From Owenia fusiformis (taxonomy: Eukaryota; Annelida; Polychaeta; Sabellida; Oweniidae), in the NCBI GenBank assembly GCA_903813345.2, contig CAIIXF020000007.1:30414698-30478697 (forward strand): a DNA stretch of 64,000 nucleotides, read 5' to 3'. Numbering within the stretch: position 1 is the stretch's first letter; every line of letters starts with the position of its first letter. The position numbers and the translations under genes are program-made. Positions 1 through 13,100 of this stretch are shown piece by piece. The notes beneath the pieces are model-generated. The model was given only the letters and a program-made list of their open reading frames with translations. It did no database searches and had not been told where the DNA came from.

Positions 1-333
1 ATTAAAACGTAGACCATCAATGTATACTAGAAATTGTTAAATATTATTAAATATTGAGATAAAAATTTACAGACTAAAAGTATTGGAGTTACATATCTGG
101 CAATATCATAGCACCCTCTGAGCTGATATAATACAATGACTGTATAATACTAGAAATCTCGTATATTGGAGGATATTATTGGATATACGTTACTATACAT
201 GAAGGACAATTGAAAGTTTAGAAAATGACAAGCACATTTACAGTACAAAATGTTCATATACAGAAAGTGTACGATGTAACACAGTAGCAGCAGCTTAGTT
301 CAATTTGACATATCATTCCATATTCTTCATATT
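1..333 (-). other. Elk: Probable 3' UTR of the ELK gene
   Basis: This AT-rich stretch follows the stop codon. No AATAAA on the minus strand was seen here, so the cleavage site probably lies beyond the window edge. Confidence 0.5.
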
Positions 334-1181
334 TTAGAGATCAGTCGTCTCCATGACTTTCCTTATAGCAGCCAGTTTTTCAACGTCTACAATGTGTTCT
401 ATACTGCTATTTCTCCCCTCCAATCCAGGAGAGCTCTCATGTGGAGCTGATCTCCGCCTAGGACCGCTGTGCTTTGGGATTTGCTTCTCAACGTCTATAT
501 TAACATCTGTAGCACTATGTGGCCGCTGTAACAAATTCCTAGTGTTTAGCGGACCTACTTGTACACCAGGACTGGTACCACCAGACTGAGCACCCCAGGG
601 ATGTGCTTTATGTTGATTTGAGGTGTTCGATTTAAGCGAACCAGTTGGACTGTTTGTATTAGAATGTAGAGATTCTGTAGTAGCAGATTCTGATCTTTGT
701 CTTATGCTAGGAGTATTGTTTAATTCTGTATTTGAGCTAGAACTTAGGATATCTTCTTCCTCCTCTACTAGTGGAGCTATAGATGGCTCTCTGCTGCCTC
801 TTCTTGTGGGTTGGGGCCCCACTGGTGACCCTAGGTCACCCTCTTGGCCCTGGGTGGGCTGACTGTCCTGAGCAGTGGGTAAGAAGAACTGGGGACTCAA
901 CTTGGCATGGGGGCTTGACCCCTTATCACCATAGCCCTCCTCGGGGCTTCCAGATCCCCCTGGACCCCTAGGGCTATTAGATCCCCCTAGACCTACAATA
1001 TTAGTCCTCTGTAATATGTTCAGCACCATGCGTAAATCCTGCTTTAGTGAGGAGACATCTTCAGTAAGAATGTTCATCTTATTATCAATAGTTTCAATAG
1101 CAGACTTGGCCTGATCTAGGTCCTCCCTGATATCTGGTATTCCGATAGAATCAGCAGAGAGTCGTCTGCTTCCTCGAATCT
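334..1181 (-). CDS. Elk: ELK last coding exon: coiled coil and Ser/Pro-rich C-terminus
   Basis: The acceptor is ATTGTTGCAG and the stop TAA is at 334-336. It starts [19 protein letters not shown] heptad segment follows, [20 protein letters not shown] and [16 protein letters not shown], comparable in place and style to the KCNH8 C-terminal coiled coil ([20 protein letters not shown]), which suggests a subunit-assembly helix. About 220 residues of Gly/Ser/Pro-rich sequence follow, with an acidic EEEED patch and RRGS, RRRSAP and RPHSA motifs that could be basophilic kinase sites. The very end is [17 protein letters not shown]. The exon is more GC-rich than its surroundings. Confidence 0.93.
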
Positions 1182-4100
1182 CTGCAACAATCAATATATT
1201 AACTGGTTATATACTGAAATCAAATCAAATTGATCAGCAAGACATCAACATTCAAAATGTCACCAACTGCCATTTGTTGCATGCGGATGCTATTTGTTAC
1301 AGATGCCAAACTCTGAACACCGCCAGATGCCATACACCATCCACAGAAAAGTTTGAAGCTATAACAATATTTCAACACTTATGGTGACATAATAATGATC
1401 AAAATTATGAGGCCAGGCATCATTGATATCGAATGAACACATAAGATCTTTTTAAAATGCCTGACTCTATCAATAATATTCATCAACTAACAGCATTTTT
1501 AAATAAATGGTTAATGTAGTGGAACACATCGAACAGATGTAATGAATAAAGGTTGATATTTTTACTTTGACTCTTATGGCTTGCTCTGTTCATTTATAAG
1601 TTGTTTAGGGTGTTCGGAAATTTCACTTTTTTACCCGAGAGCTAAGCACATTTGGGTTCCCATTCCTTTTGCCATCAAAAATAATCCTGCAAAGTTTCAT
1701 ATTGCTAGGATAATGTCTTGGTTCTTGGAATTGCACCTCAAATATCAGCCATTTCGGACCAAAATGGCATTTTTTATGAAATTTGTTCATTTTCAAAGGA
1801 AATTAAGATACACTATACTTTTTGCTATCCCACTAAATATTGGATTTAATGTAAGATGTTACCTTATATATTCATAATATAACAGAATAATGTACTATGA
1901 CCAAGAATTTTAATACACAGAAAAACATCAATTGGCCATAGGGCTACATGTATAGATGCAACACTGGAGTATTAGGGGTTATCATTTCTCATGGTGCCAT
2001 GATAGAAGTCCATATTTAAATGAAATCATCCATATTGTCAATCTGTTGTTTAGTTACATTCTTGAAATCTAAAAGCTGTCTATGATGATTTGCCACCATT
2101 TGAACACGGTCTCTTCGGCCAGCATCCTTTGCGTAATTCACAAATTCTGTGACGTCCTTTATCGCTCTCTCTGCGCAGTCATTAACAACTTGCAGAGAGT
2201 CAACTTATCCAGATATTTCTGTAATTCATTTGATACGGTTGTAAATACATTTAATGTGTCTTTAGTGGGTTGCATGAATAGAAAACCTCCAGCTATTTGT
2301 TCTGTGGTTGCAATTTTCGCTCCCACCAGATCATAGTAAGAGAGACTGTGAATTAGTGGAAACGGTGATGCAAACCACACATCATCAACTTCAAACAATA
2401 ACAATGGTATGTTGAACCCCAACAAAGCTAGCAATAAGTTGGACCTATTTAACATGATAGTTAAGAGCATTGTAATTTAAGTTTGACCCCTGGTCTTCAT
2501 TTAGTTAACCATAGTGATTGCAACGACAACTTTGTTGATTGCGATCATCTGTGCTCTTGCTTTGACTTCTACCAGCTCAGGGGTAGGCTGTTCCTTAGCT
2601 GTAATATCTTTACTCTACTATCATTATATGTCATAGGGAGTTGATTGTTGGTTATGTTTCTTTCGTTGTTTCTCGGAATGTTGCGTATTGAATTCTTGCT
2701 GATTGTCCCAATAAGTTTATTGTCTCTCGGAATGTTGTGTATTGAAGTCTTGATGAGTTTGTCAATAAGTTTATTGTTTCCAATAATGTTGTGGATAAAG
2801 TCTTGCTGATTTTGCCAATAAGTTTGTTGTTTCTTGTAATGTTGTGTATTGAAGTCTTGCTGATTTTTCCAATAAGATCGTTGTTTCTTGTAATGTTGTG
2901 TATTGAAGTCTTGCTGATTTTGTAAATAAATTTGTTGTTTCTTGTGATGTTGCGTATTAAAGTCTTGCTGACTTTGTCAATTATTGGGGACTTTGTCCCA
3001 ATAAGTTTATTGTCTCTCGGAATGTTGTGTATTGAAGTCTTGATGAGTTTGTCAATAAGTTTATTGTTTCCAATAATGTTGTGGATAAAGTCCTGCTGAT
3101 TTTGCCAATAAGTTTGTTGTTTCTTGTAATGTTGTGTATTGAAGTCTTGCTGATTTTTCCAATAAGATCGTTGTTTCTTGTAATGTTGTGTATTGAAGTC
3201 TTGCTGATTTTGTCAATAAGTTTGTTGTTTCTTGTAATGTTGCTTATTAAAGTCTTGCTGATTTTGTCAATAAGTTTGTTGTTTCTTTGAATGTTGTGTC
3301 TTGAAGTATGTATACATTGAAGCATGGGATGAAATATTGATTTTTCCAACCAAGAGTTAATTCTTAGGATGGTATACTCTTTAAATTTAGCTTTGTTGGC
3401 ATGTAATTAAATTCTTCATAACTGCAGCATTACAATCAAGAAGCTTGGTCCTAAAAATCATTGTATCTTAATTATTTACCATGTACTAGTTTAAGCAAAC
3501 GGATGTGTTTTGTTCCTTTTTGTTTGTTATTTGTGTATTAAAACCTCTTGATCATAGTATATTACTCTGTTATACAATTAATATAAGGTAATATCTTACA
3601 TTAAATCCAATATTTAGTGGGATAGCAAAAAGTAAAGTATGTCTTAACTTCCTTTGAAAATGAACAAATTTCATAAAAAATGCCATTTTGGTCCGAAATG
3701 GCTGATATTTGAGGTGCAATTCCAAGAACCAAGACATTATCCTAGCAATCTGAAACTTTGCAGGATTATTTTTGATGGCAAAAGGAATGGGAACCCAAAT
3801 GTGCTTAGCTCCCGGGTAAAAAAGTGAAATTTCCGAACACCCTAAAGTTGTTGTTTCTTAATTATAGTTATAGTTAGTAGCAGTTCTGAAATCTAATGCA
3901 AAAACTTGTAACTGAAATAGAACATGATTGTTTTTTGTATAATTATAACAAACTACTTTTGCATTTTTATCTTTTTACTATTGCTTTTAACGCCACTTAG
4001 CCATTTATACTATATCCTAACCTTTCACTATTGCTTTTAACGCCACTTAGCCTCACTACAATACAACAACAATTAGACCATGGTATGTAAATATTCTTAA

Positions 4101-7100
4101 AATTCATATGATTTTACATTTTTACGAACATTTTTACCATCAACTACAATGTACTGCACTTACCATTAAGTGAAGGTGCAGTAACTGCTGACCTCAAATT
4201 GGATTCAAATGGGCTCACCCAAGGGGCGCCGACTCTCCGTGGCCTCGGTAAAAGGGCTGGAGCTGACCCCTTTCTTTGCATATTGTCATAGATAGGCCGG
4301 TTTGCAGGGAACATCTCACTCCTGTGGCAAAAATTGAAATATTCTACATTATACAACAATTTAGAAGGCGGTATAACTGGATTACTGGAAATGGTTTTCT
4401 GGGTATGATGCAAATGCATTAAGCAATTGCCTGAAAAGAGACATATGTATATAGAATGAAATGATGATTCAAGTTATCTTGAATCAGGTCTCAGCACTCC
4501 CCTTGGAGTATAATTCTCCAGACAGAGCATTGCATTTTTCGAGCTCAGCTGCCCAGAAGGGGATATACATAAGGGCTTGATGCAAGGGCCTGATGCAAGG
4601 GCATGTTGCAAGGGCTTGTTACTTGCTTCACAGCTATGTATACACCATATGCATCTATATTTACAATCAACCAATCTATGGTATCTGTAATACATTACAT
4701 TCAAGACATTGTCACTTTAACAGGCATGCTATACTTAAGCATACACAACATTACAAATATTATTCTTGCTAAATCTAAGAGACTGTGTCCAAATGTCATG
4801 AATAATAGAAGAGAATTTTGATAAGCTATCTTTTAAGACGCTGAGTCAAAGAAATGGAAAGGGATTCTTTCTATGACTATCAACATTAGGACACAACCTC
4901 TAAATGAATAAATGAATAATGATCAAAAGCACTATTTACACAGCTTTTAAAATACAACAGTTATTTAAAGACATTTACAGTTTATCAGTTCTTCAATACA
5001 GAAAATTCTCGAAAAGTTTTTTTTCAAAAAATATTACTCAATATTAAAAATCACTTTTCTATCCATAAGCTATAAAAATGTTTTAAGGTAGTTTCACACA
5101 TGTCATAAAAAAATGTGGGACTATATGGTGCAATATTACAGTCAATAAAATGTTTTAAAGTGTATGTTTTTTAGATGAAAAACACAAGCGAAATGCATGA
5201 AAAAACTCCCCTGATTCGTTCTACAAACAACTGATGGTCCTTTTCCAAAATTATGATTTCAATTCCACTAATCAAAATATTTAGATTTTGATTTGAACTA
5301 GATTCTAAGCTATGTCTTCAGCCATTATGTGTAAATATCCACATAAAATGTGAACAAAAATATTGACCATTTCATTAATTATTGATAAGTTTAGTCATGT
5401 ATATTACATAATAAAATACAGGAAGAGATACAAAATGTTGGAGGAGAAATACTGACTGGCTTGTGGGATTAAGTGAACCTCTCTAACAAGACCCATTTCT
5501 AAAGAAATAAGGCCATATTCCTACAGGAAGGGAACATACAGGAAGAAATATAAAATGTTGGAGGAGAAATACTGACTGGCTTGTGGGATTAAGTGAACCT
5601 CCCTAACTAGACCATTTCTAAAGAAATAAGGCCATATTCCTACAGGAAGGGAACATACAGGAAGAAATATAAAATGTTGGAGGAGAAATACTGACTGGTT
5701 TGTGGGATTAAGTGATCCTCTCTAACTAGACCCATTTCTACAGAAAAGTTTTAAGAAATCGGAAAACTAGGGTTACTACATGTTTTTCACAAACAATTTT
5801 ACATAAGCCAGAAAACACAATGGTTGAATTAAAACAAAAGTGTATAGTATGATATCACTGTTCCACAGTAGGACGACTCTAATTGCAGTTAGTATCATTC
5901 AAGATGGTGGCCTGAAATTCTTGGCTTTTGATAAACTTCAGATTTCCCCTAAACTAAGTTGAATCTGGATTCCAAATATTCTGCCATGCAAACTAATGAA
6001 CCTACGATTGTAAACAGACACAAGAAAACATTCAAACACCCACGATATTGAAGAAATTTAAAAAAAACGGCCTCACTAACAATGTCTCTAACTAAACTTG
6101 ATGATGACAAAGGAATGACACTAAATGAAATGGTGCATGACACTAACTCTATGGGATGAATACACGCATGACCATCTGAGTTAGCGTCAATGGTGATTAT
6201 CATGTTTGAGTGTATCATCAACTTAGTTAGAGTCATTCTAAGTGAAGCTGTTTTCTTTAAAATTCTCTACTATTATGGTTGTCCGAGCATTTTTTCCTGG
6301 CTGTAATTGTTACTTTATTAGTTTGCATGGCGAAATATTTAGATTCCAGATTCAACTTACTTTAGCTGAAATCGTTGGTTTATCAAAAACGAAAGAATTT
6401 TGGCCACCATCTTGAATGATACCAACTGCAGTTAGAGTCATCCAGCAGTGGAACAGTGGATATGAAATATAAAAGTTTTATTGATATTCCAATGTGAAAT
6501 CAGGAGACACCATCCCTACTCCACAACATGAGACCTATATTCACTAAGACACACATTGAAGACACACATATAAAGCTAGGGGTAATAAAATCATGCAACA
6601 AGTAAGCTCACTACCTTCCAAAGGCTCTATGCGGGCTAGCAGGTACTGACTTAGATTTGCGAACGCTAGGATGTGCGCGTGTTCCACTGCATATGGAGAC
6701 AGAATACAGTTTTAAAACATTTTCTACACATGGCAACACCTATACATTCTCCAAAGCAGATCCAAACTGCAAATCATTGCTTTGAGGTTTGCTATGGTCT
6801 GATGAATATTTGAAAAATGTGTCTGGTATATATAGCATTGTAACAATGAAGAGCAAATGTCATGAAATGTGGAAATATGGTTAACAAGAGTGGGACTATT
6901 CCTTGAAAATATAGCAAATTACGTTCTACAGGGTGACCCAAAGAATACAACCCTCTAATTCTAATCAATGGGTTGAATTATTTGGGGTCACCATGTTTAA
7001 AATTCAATTGTCCTTCACGTTATCACTATGGCAACAATATATTGCAAGACAACTGGCCTTTACAAATGCATGAGACTTTCAAGAAATAGACCTTCTGCGA

Positions 7101-10100
7101 CTACATATATTATTAATCCTCAATTATTAATTCTCCATTTATCAACTCTGAAAGACATTTCAATATACAAAATCAAAAGCACATTAATTTTAACATAGAC
7201 TATGCTGGACAAAACAATCAGCTATCGATCATCGAACATGACACTTGAATCTAACAGTGAACGTAAAAATAATACACACACACATATATGTGATTAATTT
7301 GAGCTTGTTAATGTCATGTTGTATGTCATAGTGATAATTAATTGCAGTGTCATACAAAAATTTTATGTTAAGGGATTTTCTGCTTCTTCATACAACTGAA
7401 TTAAACCAAATTACACAACCAGATTGAATTTTTGCGTGGTTAAACATCATATGCTTCTTAACCCTACTTGTTTAGATTTGATTCGCTTATTGGCCAACTA
7501 GCCTATTAAATGACAGAGATGGTTTTATTTTTTCAATATTCAAATGCAATGTCCTTTCCATCATTGTACTATTGTTATACAGGTTGAAATACACATAGCT
7601 GGTGAAATTTCTTGGACCCAGAAATATTTTGACTATGTTCAGTGCAGATTGCTGTCTTATATTTATTTATACAACTGTATGTAGTATTTACAAATATGTT
7701 TAGCATACCTATCTTCAAGCCGCAGTTTCAGATTCTCAAATGTCCTTGGAGGTGACATACTGTTCCTTAATAGAGTTGGTGATGACACAAGTTCCTTCTT
7801 GTTCTCATTCTCATCATTTTCACCCTTCTGATCCTCTTCACTGTCTTCGTCTTCTTCATCATCTTCAGATATAGATGGCAGTGTCATGGAGGGAAGACCG
7901 TTCATGTCAACTTCCTGGAAAAAAATCGACCAATGTTAGCCTAATGAGGTTTTTAAAGTTTTATTAAACAGTGAAACCTGTGAGAAACAAACACCTCTAG
8001 AAGTGGAACATCTCTGTTAGCGGAACAACTGACTTAATGATAAATGGACCTCTATAAGTGGAACACCTTCCAAGTGGAACACCTTTTAGAGGTACCAAAT
8101 GTATTCCACATAAACAGGTTTTACTGTAATTTTACAGCCAGGATGACAAAAAAAGCGAGGCAATTATAAATAGGTGAGGCATTAGTAAGGGAATGGAGAG
8201 ACATTGCATTGCACTTTCATGACCCATAATTTTATTCTGATCACTTTGGTTTGCCATTTAGAAGATAAATACGCCTGCCTTATTAAAGTGGTAATCAGCA
8301 TGAATATCTCATCTATGACTTAATCAACCATCCAATGCAAATTTCTTATGTTGAATAAATTGCTTTTCTTCCTTTTCAGTTGTGTCATATAGGCAGTGGA
8401 TATAGGAGACCATTAATTCTGATCCAAGTTGACCTATTTATAATATATACAGTGTATTGCCCTAATTTCAAACTCCACTCCCTTGTTGGCAAGCCACTCT
8501 CTCAAAATACACAATTATTGTAAAGGGTGGGCCAAAAAATGTCCATACTTTTTAATTCAATATAAATTTTTTAAAAGTGCATGAATTTCTATATAATTTT
8601 TGCAAGAAATCAATTTTGCAATTTGTCATGAAATTGGATAAATAAAGCTTCAGGGGTTTCTGAATCACAGACAATGTGAAAATATACAGATTTCAGAAAC
8701 TGCTCTAAAAATTCATTTCATTTTATTTTATTACATTTAAGAAACAATAGTCCACCCGCTATGGCTCAGTGGCAGAGAGAGTCAAGGTAACCTATATCGC
8801 TTGGCCCCGGGTTCGATTCCCGGTTCAGACAAGTTTGTTTGTGCGTTATGTAATTCTGGGTGTTTGACTGAGTCGTTCATGACTCGTATAAAAGGCTGTG
8901 GTGTGTACCTGTATGTCTGTGTACCTGTGCACATAAAAGAAAACAGGGCTCCTCCAAGGAGGGGTTTCTGGCTCTATCTTCGAGTGTAAAATACGTAAAA
9001 TACGGAATATACCAATGAGGTATTGCTCGCCAAATATGGCGGTAACCAAGATATAATAATAATAATAGAGGAGTTTCTTAATAGCTTTGAAATCTCACCA
9101 ATTCTCGTTTTTTATGTGTTTTTAAGAGATTTGCATATTTTACCTCTAATGACTTTTCTTTATTTTTGATAGCATATTTGAATTCAGTGACAAGTTTTCT
9201 CCAATACACAGTTATGTCATTTAAATCATTTTCCATGACATTTAAAAAAACTTGGGCCAAATCTCCATTGGTGCACTGCTAAAATTCATTAAAACCTTGG
9301 CTTATTTGTATGACAACCAACATATTCATGTTTAATCACAATATGTACATAGTATTAGTCATTTGAGTTTCGGAGAGATTCAACCAACACTTTTCAATAA
9401 ATCATTAAATTCAATGACTATTACAAGTTCCTAGCATTGAAGTGAATGGAGGTCTGGCCCAAGAAAATCAAAGACAAACAAGGGTGACATCTATTATGTC
9501 AGCGTTATTCAGCTATTTAGAAAGTATACAATTGCAGAAATGATTTCTGCATCACCAGCAAAAACTTTTCAAAATGCATTGCTGAAAAGGTTGTCACCAA
9601 ATAAATAATAACTTTTTTTGGTCCACTCTGTATAAAAATAATTGTAAACCTGCAACTCAATGTTATAACAAATGGTAATACTCCCCTTGTACAATTTCAA
9701 TAAAAATTGTTCTTTTTCATAATGAATAAATAAAAAGAAAAACAGTTTTATCAATCCTTGATTTCTTTAAGAATCAAGCAGGAAATATTGCATTGTCTAT
9801 TTATACTTCTGGAAATATTGCATTGTCTATTTATACTTCTGTTTTACATAATGTAGACATTGTTTAGTTCTTTACAAAGCGCAATTAAAATTACGAACTA
9901 AATCACACTGTCTAAAAAAATTCCTTCCACCTTTGATTTCTGTTTTCTTGGCAAATTAACATACCTCCGCCTCATACCCCTCCCTGAGGTTATATGTTAG
10001 ATCATGTACAATTTCCTGTCTAAAGCAATCCCCAAACTCTGGGTAGACAATCAGCACATCTTTGAGGCCCTTTATGTTGATGCACTGGAGGTCGCAGTAA

Positions 10101-13100
10101 GTGAGAGACTTCACCTCACAGCTGGACTTGATGGTAGAGAGGTCATCAACCTCCAGGTCAGTGCCAAAAAGATCCCCTTTACCTGGAACATAATCAAAGG
10201 TCTTATACAAAGCTATTGGTTGCTTCAGGGGAGGAAAATAGAATATAAAGCAAAATCAACACTTTTTGCAAAACTAATAGGTTTAGAACCCATGGCCTTG
10301 TTTTCAAACCTTATATAAAACATCTAATCTACATTATCCTATTCCTATGGACATGTTTTTTTATATTTGAATGGTCCTGCAATATAAGGGTCACACTTGC
10401 TTTCAAGTATGATGAAAATAAAAGATAATATACTGCTGAAACAGAAATAGTATAAGCGCTAATTATTTAAAAGTTCATTTTTAGTAAACACTCATAGGAA
10501 AGCAGCAATCATAATTTCATCACAATTTATCTCAGATTCAAGCTTGTATAAGAAATATCTATAGCAAAAGGAAATCGCTAGTATACTCAAAAGCACGATT
10601 TGTGCCATTGACATATTCAAATGACTTAAAGAGTATTGAATAAAGAGCTTTAAATACCATATATTTTACCATATTAAAGATATGTGGTTGTGAGGTACAT
10701 CTTTATCTATTTAAACCCCTTGTGGCTTTTAAATGTACATTTTTGCAATATTTATGATATGTGGCATATATACAATATATACCTGTCTGCTAAGTAGTTT
10801 CATCCCTGATTTTGTAGTTATTTTTAAGAACTTAAAACTACACACCAGTATCACGAAAATATCTCCTTAGTGAATATAGTTTCATGAATACAAATACATC
10901 AATTATGCATTTCTATTTTTTAATTCTTACATACGATGACATCACACCGAAGATAAAAGGTAGTTTCAAGAATATATTTCTCACCAAGTTATTGCGAATC
11001 CATGTATACAATTGGTCAATTTTAGTCATGTGACAGTCCAATCCAGATAGGAAATCTCAGATCGTCTCATAATAGAATTGATGTCTCTCTTGTTAGGTTT
11101 ACTAATTACATTTTGAGTATATCTTTGGTAGGGAAAGACTCTTTTATTCGTTGTTAGTTCAGACAGAAAAATCTCACACGATCACACATTTCAGGCTCGT
11201 TCTATTGACTCATTTAAGCTGATTGTAATTTGTCGCATGTATTTTAGATCTGCTTAAAACTATTATGGTAGAACAGAGTATTGAAATATGAAGTTCATAT
11301 TTTCAGAGGGCATTAAATAACAGTGTTGTTTGAAACATACAGAACAAGCCCGTAGCCAGGGGGGGTTCGCAGAGTTCGGGCGAACCCCCCCCCCCCTTGG
11401 CCAAAAATTCTTTCAAAATCATGCAGTTTTTCATCATTTTGAGCACTTTTCAAGTGATTTTAGTCATATTTGGGCCAAAATTGTCAAATGTGAACCCCCC
11501 CTCGAAATTTTTGAAAACTGAACCCCCCCTTGGCAAATCCTAGCTACAGGCCTGCAGAAAGTTTCATTAAGTTTCATTAAGTTGCCTGACACTTTAAGGG
11601 AATGCTTCCCTCTGTTGGAATGGCACATAATTGATATTCTAGTCTCTTGAGGTCTTGAGTGACCCAGTTATCCTCATCTATCAACCTTGGCTCCATCGAC
11701 TCATCTGTTATGTGATGATGTGTGTTAACACACTGGGGACTTGCACATCCAATTATTTCATGGGATACCTCATGTTAATGAACTATTAGTGGTGCATTAG
11801 AGAAAGTTGCCAGTGATGAATATTTATTACAAAAAATGAATAAAAATCTCATAATAAAAACATACAAGGCAATTACATATGCAATGTGATAAATATATTT
11901 CAAACATATAAGAATTACATATAGAATTGTGTAATGTGAGTTTGAGATGCAGTTGTAAATTATAAACATGTATATTATACATATTATACTATAGATGGCT
12001 CTGTGCTTGGCACCCAATAATAGGATGGGGCATTGACTTGAGAGTGAAGCTTCAAGAAATAAATTGAACTGTAACTGCACAGATTCAAGCAAGATCTAAT
12101 CATATGTAGTGGTATCATTAGTTCAAGTTATTGAGATATAAAAGGTAACCTAAAAACAGACACAACAATCTATTATCACCCCTCCATCTAAATAAAATTT
12201 GATTATTTGGCCCAACACTGTAAAAGCTACTACATATGTAGTGAACTTGGTATCCTTTGTGATTAAAATGGATGACAATTTCTCAGCTTGTATTCGAGAA
12301 TGTAACTTACACCTGTTGGCCACTGGATTAACCTACTATTTTATGGGTAACTCATTTAAATATAACTAGCACCTGCCACTATTCCGTTCATATTTAAATG
12401 AGTTGGCCATAAAATAGTAGGTAAATCTGGTAGCCGACAGGCGTTAGTTGCATTCACGAATACAAGGTTAGAGATTCCACATACATTACTACTACAAATA
12501 ATCTGGCCCTAATCTATATGTAACTAAAATGGTTTTATTTGAAATGATAACAACTGTATTTGAACTACAGTACAAATAAATAAAAAATGTCAAGAAGATG
12601 AAGTAATCAATGTGATTTATGTCATTTCTCATGGACTTGGTCTGACAGAGTGTGATAACTTACGCTTATTCTCCCCAACGCCATCTGAGTAACAACATAC
12701 ATATACATTTAAACTAGATTACAACAGGGCAGGCATGCAATATGGAGATTATTAGATAGAATAATAATGTCTAATGTTTGAAGATTGCCTCTTGGGGCAC
12801 ACCGTCAATGCCATTTATCAAGTCATTTTCTGATCATACAATGGTTATCTTATTAATTATATAGACAGCCTATGGGCTTTGATGCACACCCCTTGTGGCT
12901 AGGCAAAATGTAAAGGCACAGGGGATGAAAGCGCACATCGAACATCATGATGAACCATGACATCTCATTTCTTCTCAGCCCTCAGGTGAATCAGAAAGAT
13001 GCTATGAGTATCAGAATGCACTTCGTACAACAATAGAAGTTATGGCAGGATCTGACAGAATTTTTGGTTTGGGAGGTGTGTTTGATTTCATCAAGGTTTT

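Larger units (their letters stand above)
1606..3844. mobile_element. Foldback DNA transposon with ~260-bp inverted repeats, 8-bp TSD
   Basis: The left arm (about 1606-1866) and right arm (about 3588-3844) are near-identical inverted repeats beginning TAGGGTGTTCGGAAATTTCA. The element is flanked by a perfect 8-bp duplication AAGTTGTT at 1598-1605 and 3845-3852. Eight-base duplications fit hAT-like or P-like transposases; family placement is inference. The interior holds a protein-like minus-strand block (2040-2470) and a 54-bp minisatellite (2685-3300), but no full transposase, so it appears non-autonomous. It sits in the intron before the last ELK exon. Confidence 0.8.

Noticed and set aside
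353-971. Plus-strand ORFs over the last ELK exon
   Set aside because: They are antisense shadows of the Ser/Pro-rich coding exon.
2981-3349. 122-codon minus ORF with repeating NITRNNKLI
   Set aside because: It is a translation of the 54-bp minisatellite, open because 54 is a multiple of three.
10004-10318. Plus-strand 104-codon ORF
   Set aside because: It is antisense to the CNBHD exon at 9965-10182.
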